DNA from: Candidatus Onthocola stercoravium
GTDB taxonomy: Bacteria; Bacillota_I; Bacilli_A; RF39; UBA660
DNA: 6,679 nucleotides
Direction of reading: 5' to 3'
Assembly (NCBI GenBank): GCA_018711775.1
Contig: DVHV01000084.1
Coordinates: 1-6,679, forward strand
Each line of letters begins with the position of its first letter. Position 1 is the stretch's first letter. This document shows positions 1-6,157 of this stretch, piece after piece. The notes beneath the pieces were generated by a model, which saw only the letters and a list, made by a program, of their open reading frames with translations, had not been told where the DNA came from and made no database searches. Position numbers and translations under genes: made by a program.

Positions 1-2870
1 TAGATGTCACAGATTATAAAACAGCTTTACATATAGTAATAAATGAATTTAAGAAAAGTTATAATAATCTAGAAATGTCTTGGTTTATAGAATTACTTAA
101 AAGTAATAATTTATTAAATAACTTAAGTTTTATATTAAATGAATTAGTTAAATATAATATAGTTATAGATTTTGATTATTTGAATAATTTATTAAAAAAA
201 TATCCTGAATTAGATATTATACTTAGTAATTTATTTAATAAATTAGAAGTTACTTATGATTACTTAGTATCTTTAGTAGATGATGAAGAAGTTATTAATT
301 TTTTAATATTATATACATCTATTAAAGGAATATATAAAGAAGAATTATTAGAATATACAGATAAAGATAATAATTTTTATTCTTCTGATAGTGTTGCTTT
401 ATATTTAAATGAAATTCATCAAATTCCAATGTTATCTTATGAAGAAACTATAGATTATTTCAAAAAAACAGAAGAAATTCAAGAACTTTTAGAACAAACT
501 AAAAATGTTGAAGAAAAAAGCAAATTAGAGAAAAAATATAAATTTTATCGTGATACTATACTTGAAGCAAACTTGCGTTTAGTTGTAAGTGTTGCTAAAA
601 AGTATATAGGTAGAGGCCTAGATTATCTAGATTTAATTCAAGAAGGAAATGATGGCCTTTTTAAAGCATTTGAAAAATACGATTATCATTTAGGATATAC
701 TTTTTCGACATATGCAACACATTGGATTAGGCAAGCAATAACTAGGGCTATTATGAATCAAGCAAGAACTATTAGAGTTCCAGTTCATACGGGTGAGGTA
801 ATTTATAAAGTATCGAGGATTAAAAATAAATTAGAAAATGAATTAGGTAGAGAAATAAGTAATAGTGAGTTAGCCAAAGAATTAGGTATGAGTGAAAAAA
901 AAGTAAGTAATTATTTAACGGTATCTAATGTTTCTGTATCTTTGGATGCAACGATATTTTATGCAGATAAAGAAAGTGATAGAACAAAAATGAGTAATTT
1001 TATAACCAGTGATGATAATTTAGAAGAAAATGTTTTAAAGGAATTTCTTCCGGAATACTTAAATGAAATATTAAGTAAATATTTAACTAAAAGAGAAGAA
1101 GAAATAATTCGCATGCGTTATGGGATTCAAAGACCAGGGCAATTTAATGTGCTTTATGATGGGGGCCATACTTTAGAAGAAGTTGGTAAGTATTTTATGC
1201 TAACAAGAGAACGTATCAGGCAAATTGAGGTAAGGGCTTTAAAAAAGTTACTTAAATCAAAGGCCAAAGAAAAATTAAAAGATTACTATGTAGATAATCA
1301 GGTGGATGAAACTACAAAAAGCAATAGTAGAGTAGTAATTTCTAAAAATGGTAAAAAAAGTGTAGTTTATTTAAAAGATAAATTAAATTGTGATATTGAT
1401 GTAATTAGATTGTTAGCATTAAATATTTTAAAAGATGATAATATGAGTATTTTGTTTAAGTATTTTGGTTCAGGTTTAACTGGAAGAATTAATGAATTAA
1501 ATATACCTAGTGGGGATTATCAAACATTAGAATCATTATATCCGGTATTACAAGAAAAGTTAGCAACTCTAGAAGAATTATATACTTTAAAAGACATACT
1601 TGGTGTTACTGATGAGGAAATGGAATTCTTACAGGCAAATATTGATAAAAGTTTTAAACAATATGCTTTATTAATAGAACTTTATGGATCGAATTTTAAA
1701 GAATCTAGTTATGGAAAAAAAGTTGATGGGTATTTAAGTCAAAATTATTTTAGGGCTTTACATACTTTGAAAAAGAAATTGAAGTATGAAACAAAAGAAG
1801 AAAAGAAAATGTATTTAAAAGAAATTCTTGGAGCAACTGATGAAGAAATGGAATACTTAGTAGTGGGTATTGATAAAAATGGTAAGGGTTATAAAATAAT
1901 GGCTAAAGTATTTGGTGCTGATTTGAAAGAACATCACAGTGGCATAAAGTTAACAAGAGAAGAAAGTTATAATTATTATGCTAGTATAACTACTTTAAGA
2001 AACCGGTTAAAAAGATATCGCAGAGAGAAGGCAAAAAAAATGTATTTAAAAGATATAATCGGAGCAACCGATGAAGAAATGGAATGTTTAAAAGCAAACA
2101 TTAATAAAAATGCTAAATATTATAAAATTCTTGCTGATCTTTTTGGTCCTAATTTAGATAAACCTCGCTCTGATAAGACACTTACTAAAGAGGAAAGAGC
2201 AAATTATTCTAATGGAATAAGGATTTTAAAAGATAGGCTTACAAGACCTCAAGAAAAAATGAGAAAATCAGTATATTTAAAAGAAATACTTGAAGCAACT
2301 GATGAAGAATTTTTAAAATATGTAAATTATTATAAAGTTAATTTTTCTACTACTTATAAAAAGTTGGCTAGTGTATTTGGTGGTGATTTAACTAATAAAG
2401 TATATATAAGTAATTCAAAAATTGAATCTTTAGTAGAAATATTTGTATCGAATTATAAAGTATATTTAAGTAACTTAGAAGTTAATTTGGATGAGGCTAA
2501 AGCGGTTATAGTACCAGAGAGTGAAGTAGTTGAAGTATTAACTATACAAGAATATCCAAGTATTGAAACACCTTTTAAACATCCGTTTTTTAAAGAATTT
2601 GTTAAATTACTGCCAATAGATTATCAACTTGTTACATCATTATATTTAGGATTATATGATGGCATAATTTATCCAATACCTAAGATATGTGAATTATTTA
2701 ATATGGGGGAAGAAGAAGTAATAGAAAAAGTAAATATGGGACGTAATTTATTTGAAACATTAGTTAATAGATATAATGAATTGTTTAAACAAAGTTTTCC
2801 AGAACTTGATGGGGAAAGTAGACAATTATTAAGGAGTAAGGTTGAAAATGAAAAGAAGAGAGATAATTAA
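1..2870 (+). CDS. Large sigma-70-family RNA polymerase sigma factor with C-terminal repeat tail (5'-truncated by window edge)
   Basis: This is a sigma-70-family protein that should bind core RNA polymerase and direct promoter recognition. Residues are numbered from the first complete codon at base 3; 955 are visible. Order: helical N-terminal domain (1-115, YPELD at 67); region 1.2 (129-144); region 2 (about 184-265), with QEG at 213-215 for core binding and the -10 segment IRQAITRAI; region 3 (to about 350); region 4 (about 355-430), with an intact helix-turn-helix TRERIRQIE whose Arg402 and Gln407 match the -35 contacts; then a tail of about 525 residues with five repeats and a sigma-4-like end. 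The usual WW melting pair is His240-Trp241. Housekeeping sigmas normally end soon after region 4, so the tail is exceptional. The frame is open to base 1, and residues 5-30 align with the N-terminus of the next gene, so the Met at 75 is internal and the true start lies upstream. It overlaps the next gene. The exact promoter class is unknown. Confidence 0.93.
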   Translation, partial: DVTDYKTALHIVINEFKKSYNNLEMSWFIELLKSNNLLNNLSFILNELVKYNIVIDFDYLNNLLKKYPELDIILSNLFNKLEVTYDYLVSLVDDEEVINFLILYTSIKGIYKEELLEYTDKDNNFYSSDSVALYLNEIHQIPMLSYEETIDYFKKTEEIQELLEQTKNVEEKSKLEKKYKFYRDTILEANLRLVVSVAKKYIGRGLDYLDLIQEGNDGLFKAFEKYDYHLGYTFSTYATHWIRQAITRAIMNQARTIRVPVHTGEVIYKVSRIKNKLENELGREISNSELAKELGMSEKKVSNYLTVSNVSVSLDATIFYADKESDRTKMSNFITSDDNLEENVLKEFLPEYLNEILSKYLTKREEEIIRMRYGIQRPGQFNVLYDGGHTLEEVGKYFMLTRERIRQIEVRALKKLLKSKAKEKLKDYYVDNQVDETTKSNSRVVISKNGKKSVVYLKDKLNCDIDVIRLLALNILKDDNMSILFKYFGSGLTGRINELNIPSGDYQTLESLYPVLQEKLATLEELYTLKDILGVTDEEMEFLQANIDKSFKQYALLIELYGSNFKESSYGKKVDGYLSQNYFRALHTLKKKLKYETKEEKKMYLKEILGATDEEMEYLVVGIDKNGKGYKIMAKVFGADLKEHHSGIKLTREESYNYYASITTLRNRLKRYRREKAKKMYLKDIIGATDEEMECLKANINKNAKYYKILADLFGPNLDKPRSDKTLTKEERANYSNGIRILKDRLTRPQEKMRKSVYLKEILEATDEEFLKYVNYYKVNFSTTYKKLASVFGGDLTNKVYISNSKIESLVEIFVSNYKVYLSNLEVNLDEAKAVIVPESEVVEVLTIQEYPSIETPFKHPFFKEFVKLLPIDYQLVTSLYLGLYDGIIYPIPKICELFNMGEEEVIEKVNMGRNLFETLVNRYNELFKQSFPELDGESRQLLRSKVENEKKRDN
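1365..2501 (+). repeat. Five-copy tandem protein repeat (~77 residues each) in the first sigma-like protein
   Basis: Tandem coding repeat units begin at bases 1365, 1581, 1809, 2040 and 2271, with lengths of 72, 76, 77 and 77 residues and a last unit of about 77. The consensus opening is (V/M)YLKEILGATDEEMEYL. It is followed by an N-I-D-K segment, Y-K-I-L-A-x-x-F-G-x-x-L, a variable linker, and a closing Y-x(3)-I-x-x-L-x-x-R-L. Copies 2 to 4 are clear, copy 5 keeps the opening and the F-G-G-D-L core, and copy 1 is divergent. I do not know a named family for this repeat. Single copies recur at the ends of the next two genes. Confidence 0.85.
2610..2762 (+). other. Sigma-region-4-like segment at the C-terminus of the first protein
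   Basis: Residues 870-920 begin LPIDYQLV, continue through Y-L-G-L, and carry an I-x-x-I-x(3)-F-N-M-x(3)-E-V core. This follows the spacing of a sigma region 4 (L..V...yG(I/L)...(L)..V...F.v..e.I) without gaps for roughly the first 36 positions. The recognition-helix Arg and Gln residues are absent, so DNA binding at a standard -35 is unlikely. The match is by eye on hydrophobic spacing and is an inference; it could also be an unrelated helical domain. Confidence 0.45.
2831..2841 (+). promoter_or_regulatory. Tandem Shine-Dalgarno sequence deciding the second gene's start
   Basis: AAGGAG (2831-2836) is followed at once by AAGG (2838-2841), both inside the first gene's coding sequence. AAGGAG lies 5 bases before a TTG at 2842 and 11 before the ATG at 2848; AAGG lies 6 bases before that ATG. 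I prefer the ATG because it is the stronger start codon and has its own well-spaced partial site, but TTG initiation (two more residues) cannot be excluded. Confidence 0.7.
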
Positions 2871-4407
2871 ATTATTAAATAAGAAGTTTTTCTTTTATAA
2901 AGTAAATTATAAAGAACTTCAATTTGATGATTTTAAAACAGGTTATAATATAATTAAAGAAAGAGTAGTTACTGATTGGGAAAATTTAAATATTGATTGG
3001 TTTGTTGCTTATGTAACTAAAGATGATGATATATTAAGTAATTTATGTAAAATAGTTATGTCACTAAATGAATTAGGTGTAGTAATGAATTTAAATATTT
3101 TAAAAGATATATTGTTAAAGTATCCCATTTTAGATTCTTTATTATCTAGTTTATTTAAAAATAAAGAAGTAACTAGTGAAGATATAGTAAATATTTCAGC
3201 TAATGATGTAATAAGAGAAATATTGTTTTCTTATGTAACTATTAAAGGAATATATAAAGAAGAAGAGAGTAATAGATCTATATTATCAAAAGAAGAAATA
3301 ATAAAATATTTTAGTATAATTGAAGAAATAAATTTTGCCTTAAGTAAAGATATTCCTATAGAAAAAAGAAAGGAATTAGAAAAAAGATATGATTATTATC
3401 GCAATTTAATTATTACTTCTAACTTGCCTTTAGTTAGTAGCATTGCTGATGCATATATAGGTAGAGGTTTAGAGCTAGCAGATTTAGTTCAAGAGGGTAG
3501 TATTGGACTTATGAAGGCATTTGAAAGGTACGATTATCATTTAGATTATTGTTTTTCTACTTATGCAACATGGTGGATTAGGCAAGCGATAACTAATGCT
3601 ATTTATAGGTTGGGTCGCCCTATAAGGATACCAACATATTTATATGAAGATATAAATAGAGTGACTACTGCTAGAAATAATTTAGTTATGAATAAAGGTA
3701 GTGTTGATATACCTAGTATTGCTAAAGCTTCTAAATTAAGTGTTAATAAAGTTGAAAATATTATTAACTTACCTCAAGTTACAGCATCCTTAGATGATAA
3801 TTTATTTGAAGAAGATGATGATATTACACTAGGAGGGTGCTTTGCTAGCGAAGAGGATACCGAAAAGATAGTTATTGATAGCATGCTAAGTGATTACTTA
3901 AATGAAGTTATTAGTAAAAGATTAAATGATAGGGAAGAATTTATTGTACGTATGCGTTTTGGTTTTGCTGACAATAATAATGATAATCCTTTGTTTACAT
4001 CAAGTCATACTTTAAAAGAAATAGGTACTGTTTGTGGTTTATCGCACGAAAGTGTTAGAGTTATATTATCTAGGTCTTTAAAAAAACTTAATAATGATAA
4101 AACCAAAATATATTTAGAAGGATATATCGAAGATATTGTAGGATATAATAGAGTATATTTAAAAGAAATTCTTGGAGCAACCGAAGATGAAATGACGTAT
4201 ATCCAAGAAAATATTGATTATGATAGTAAATATTATAGTATTTTAGCTAAGTATTATGGTCCAACTTTTAGATTACCTCGTAATGCTGATGCAGTGATTC
4301 CTAGGTTAGATTATGCTAATTTAAGTTATGGAATGAAAAAATTACAAGAATTACTAGATGGATATAGATCAAGTAATAGAATGCGAAAAAGAGTTATTGT
4401 TAAGTAA
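2848..4407 (+). CDS. Sigma-70-family-like protein, second paralogue, altered -35 recognition helix
   Basis: This 519-residue paralogue of the upstream sigma-like protein should bind core polymerase. Visible parts are an N-terminal helical domain (YPILD at 92), region 2 with QEG at 215-217 and an intact melting motif FSTYATWWIRQAIT (Trp242-Trp243), region 3 with an acidic finger, region 4 (HTL at 387), and one tail repeat (436 to about 512). Region 1.2 is largely missing: after the shared IKGIYKEE segment the sequence goes straight to LSKEEIIKYF, about 23 residues shorter than the first gene. In the recognition helix the usual R-E-R-I-R-Q reads H-E-S-V-R-V, so Arg and Gln -35 contacts are His400 and Val405. 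In region 2.4 an Arg is Asn250. Core-binding and melting features are kept while -35 readout has changed, suggesting different promoter specificity or a regulatory role. It overlaps the upstream gene by 23 bases, which implies coupled translation. Confidence 0.92.
   Translation: MKRREIIKLLNKKFFFYKVNYKELQFDDFKTGYNIIKERVVTDWENLNIDWFVAYVTKDDDILSNLCKIVMSLNELGVVMNLNILKDILLKYPILDSLLSSLFKNKEVTSEDIVNISANDVIREILFSYVTIKGIYKEEESNRSILSKEEIIKYFSIIEEINFALSKDIPIEKRKELEKRYDYYRNLIITSNLPLVSSIADAYIGRGLELADLVQEGSIGLMKAFERYDYHLDYCFSTYATWWIRQAITNAIYRLGRPIRIPTYLYEDINRVTTARNNLVMNKGSVDIPSIAKASKLSVNKVENIINLPQVTASLDDNLFEEDDDITLGGCFASEEDTEKIVIDSMLSDYLNEVISKRLNDREEFIVRMRFGFADNNNDNPLFTSSHTLKEIGTVCGLSHESVRVILSRSLKKLNNDKTKIYLEGYIEDIVGYNRVYLKEILGATEDEMTYIQENIDYDSKYYSILAKYYGPTFRLPRNADAVIPRLDYANLSYGMKKLQELLDGYRSSNRMRKRVIVK
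4153..4383 (+). repeat. Single tail repeat unit in the second sigma-like protein
   Basis: One copy of the ~77-residue repeat begins VYLKEILGATEDEMTYI and continues through Y-Y-S-I-L-A-K-Y-Y-G-P to a closing Y-G-M-K-K-L-Q-E-L-L. Bases 4156-4181 match 1812-1837 of the first gene exactly (26 bases), so this unit is closest to the middle copies of that array. It is followed only by a short basic tail (RMRKRVIVK). Confidence 0.85.
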
Positions 4408-4413
4408 TATTTG

Positions 4414-4422
4414 TGGTATAAT
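4414..4422 (+). promoter_or_regulatory. Extended -10 promoter for the third sigma-like gene
   Basis: A perfect TATAAT (4417-4422) is preceded by TG plus one base (4414-4416), an ideal extended -10 element in the 39-base gap between the second and third genes. No good -35 sits at 17 bases (4394-4399 is TTATTG), which is tolerated for extended -10 promoters. Predicted transcription start is about 4429, giving a leader of under 20 bases. It implies that the third gene can be expressed independently of the two upstream. Confidence 0.72.
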
Positions 4423-4434
4423 ACCTAACCAAAC

Positions 4435-4440
4435 GGAGGT
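4435..4440 (+). promoter_or_regulatory. Shine-Dalgarno of the third sigma-like gene
   Basis: GGAGGT ends 6 bases before the ATG at 4447. This is a strong, optimally spaced site that fixes the start. Confidence 0.85.
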
Positions 4441-4446
4441 AATATA

Positions 4447-6102
4447 ATGGCAAAAGTAATAAAATACATTAATAGTGAAGTTTGGGATAATCTAATAAAT
4501 AATATAGATAGTTGTAATGTAATAGATGAATTAACTATTATTTTAAATAGATTAAGTAATATGGGTATTAAATTTAATTTAAAAAGTATAATAGAATTAT
4601 TAGAAAGATATCCGGAGTTAGATAATGTATTATATGAATTATTTAAAGATAAAAGTATAGTAACTTATTTAGATATTTTAGAATTAAGTAGTGATGAAGT
4701 AATGATTAATTTCTTAATACTGTACGCTATTAAAAATGAAATTTATGAAGATGCGTTTTTAGTAAGTGAATATAGTGATTTAATTAATCATGACTTTAAA
4801 CGAGTAAGAAATTATAGTTACTATTTAACAGATGTTAAAAAAATACCTTTGTTAAGTAAAAAACATACTACTTTGTGTTTTAAAAAGTTACAAGAAATAA
4901 GAGATGTTTTAAGTAATTGTAGTGATGAGGAGAAAATAAAAGAATTAAAGGAATTATATAATCATTATCGTAATATATTACTTAATGCTAATTTGCGTTT
5001 AGTAATAAGAATTGCTAATTTGTATTCTGATTTGCAAGTAGATATGGAAGATTTAATTCAAACTGGTAATATGGGGTTAATTGAGGCAGTAGAAAAATAT
5101 GATTATACACGGGATAGTAGTTTTTCTACAGTTGCTAATATGTATATTAAAAGTGCTATCAGGAGAAAATGGTTTGGTTTTGAAAAAGTAATAAGAATAC
5201 CTGAAAGTACATATACGGAAATAAATAGAGTTAAAACAGCAGAAGAAAGTTTAACTATAAAATTAGGGGCTAAACCAAGTATAGAAAATTTAGCAGAAGA
5301 AGTAGGTTTATCTATAAAAGTAGTGCGTAGATTACTTAAACTAAGTGATATGGAAATTATACCTTATGATGATCTAGAAGAAGATGAATTTACTTTAGAA
5401 GATGACATGTTAAAAGATTATACCTTAAGAGAATATTTAGATGATTTAATAAATAGTGAATTAAATGATAGAGAAAAACAAGTAATTAGATTACATTATG
5501 AACATAAATACAAATTAAATCAGATTGCAGGTATATTTAATATTACTAAAAGTAGAGCAGGTCAAATAGATATGGCTGCTATTAAAAAAATGCGTGCTAG
5601 ATTATATAGTGATTTAAGTGATTCTAAGAAGTATACACTTAAAGATTTAAAAAAGTATGCTTATATATTTCAAAGTAGAAAACTAGAAGTATTGCATATA
5701 ATTGATTGTTTACCTTTGAATGAACAAAAATACATGTATTATGTAATGGGAGATATAGATGCGTTAGATGAAAGCATGTATAGTAGTGCAGGTATAATTT
5801 GTGAAAAAGTAATGAGTTTATTTAATAAATTTTTATATAAATTACCAAGTAATAATACAGGAATTAGTTTAAATGTTATACTAGGAATTAATAAAAATGA
5901 ATTAAGTGATATAGCAGTAGAGTTTTATGGGGATTCATCTATGCAAGAGTTATTTACTTGCTTTGGTCCACTATTAGATAAATATGTAGATGAAAGTGAA
6001 GTATATACTGCTAGTTTAAATCTTTTATATAATAGAATACGTGAAAGTTTACAAGGAAATTTGGAACAAGTTTTACTAAGAAATAAGAAAAAAAATAAAT
6101 AA
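4447..6102 (+). CDS. Diverged sigma-70-like protein, third paralogue, lacking canonical -10 recognition residues
   Basis: This 551-residue protein is related to the two upstream. It has the same N-terminal domain (YPELD at 55, then NFLILY), a region 1.2 remnant (YYLTDVKKIPLLS), region 2 (about 175-255), region 3, region 4 (about 335-385) and a long tail ending in one eroded repeat (473 to about 539). Key sites are degraded. QEG of region 2.2 is QTG (Thr206). In the melting motif the Tyr is Val229 and the Trp pair is Met232-Tyr233. The R-Q-A-I-T segment is K-S-A-I-R. The region 3.2 finger is short and lacks the usual LGDFI. The helix-turn-helix reads TKSRAGQI, closer in style to flagellar or stress sigmas than to a housekeeping one. 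The open reading frame is intact, with a strong ribosome site and its own promoter, so it is not a decaying pseudogene by structure. It may have a different specificity or act as a polymerase-binding modulator; neither is shown. Confidence 0.88.
   Translation: MAKVIKYINSEVWDNLINNIDSCNVIDELTIILNRLSNMGIKFNLKSIIELLERYPELDNVLYELFKDKSIVTYLDILELSSDEVMINFLILYAIKNEIYEDAFLVSEYSDLINHDFKRVRNYSYYLTDVKKIPLLSKKHTTLCFKKLQEIRDVLSNCSDEEKIKELKELYNHYRNILLNANLRLVIRIANLYSDLQVDMEDLIQTGNMGLIEAVEKYDYTRDSSFSTVANMYIKSAIRRKWFGFEKVIRIPESTYTEINRVKTAEESLTIKLGAKPSIENLAEEVGLSIKVVRRLLKLSDMEIIPYDDLEEDEFTLEDDMLKDYTLREYLDDLINSELNDREKQVIRLHYEHKYKLNQIAGIFNITKSRAGQIDMAAIKKMRARLYSDLSDSKKYTLKDLKKYAYIFQSRKLEVLHIIDCLPLNEQKYMYYVMGDIDALDESMYSSAGIICEKVMSLFNKFLYKLPSNNTGISLNVILGINKNELSDIAVEFYGDSSMQELFTCFGPLLDKYVDESEVYTASLNLLYNRIRESLQGNLEQVLLRNKKKNK
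5863..6063 (+). repeat. Eroded tail repeat unit in the third sigma-like protein
   Basis: The opening ISLNVILGINKNEL aligns without gaps to MYLKEILGATDEEM of the first gene. It is followed at the expected spacing by F-G-P-L-L and a closing Y-T-A-S-L-N-L-L-Y-N-R-I. The match is weaker than in the second gene, but the order and spacing of motifs are kept. Confidence 0.6.
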
Positions 6103-6116
6103 ATCTTATTTCTTTT
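6078..6116 (+). terminator. Possible weak intrinsic terminator after the third sigma-like gene
   Basis: A perfect 11-base inverted repeat (6078-6088 AAGAAATAAGA with 6104-6114 TCTTATTTCTT) encloses a 15-base A-rich loop and spans the stop codon at 6100-6102. A few T residues follow. The stem has only two G-C pairs and the T-tract is short, so termination may be partial or absent. Confidence 0.4.
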
Positions 6117-6127
6117 ATTATGATTTA

Positions 6128-6136
6128 TGATAAAAT
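6128..6136 (+). promoter_or_regulatory. Extended -10 promoter for polA
   Basis: TG (6128-6129), one base, then TAAAAT (6131-6136, five of six to consensus) lies 21 bases before the start codon. No convincing -35 is present at 16-18 bases. The design matches the promoter before the third sigma-like gene. Confidence 0.55.
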
Positions 6137-6146
6137 AAAATTGAAT

Positions 6147-6150
6147 GGAG
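6147..6150 (+). promoter_or_regulatory. Shine-Dalgarno of polA
   Basis: GGAG (within TGGAGTG) ends 7 bases before the ATG at 6158, supporting that start. Confidence 0.75.
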
Positions 6151-6157
6151 TGTAATA

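Noticed and set aside
75..77. ATG at 75 as the start of the first gene
   Set aside because: The frame stays open to the window edge, upstream residues align with the paralogue, and no Shine-Dalgarno precedes it.
1..2870. First gene as the housekeeping sigma (rpoD/sigA)
   Set aside because: It lacks the first Trp of the melting pair, has a long repeat tail and sits in a paralogue cluster beside polA with no dnaG in view. It cannot be fully excluded without the rest of the genome.
4415..4425. Palindrome GGTAT-A-ATACC over the -10 as a repressor operator
   Set aside because: Only five base pairs per arm, most of it forced by TATAAT itself; the symmetry does not extend cleanly beyond it.
4422..4441. 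TACCT...AGGTA hairpin masking the third gene's ribosome site
   Set aside because: A five-base-pair stem is weak and its left arm lies upstream of the predicted transcription start, so it could matter only in read-through RNA.
4447..6102. Third sigma-like gene as a pseudogene
   Set aside because: 551 uninterrupted codons, a strong ribosome site, a good promoter and retained domain order argue against decay, despite lost motif residues.
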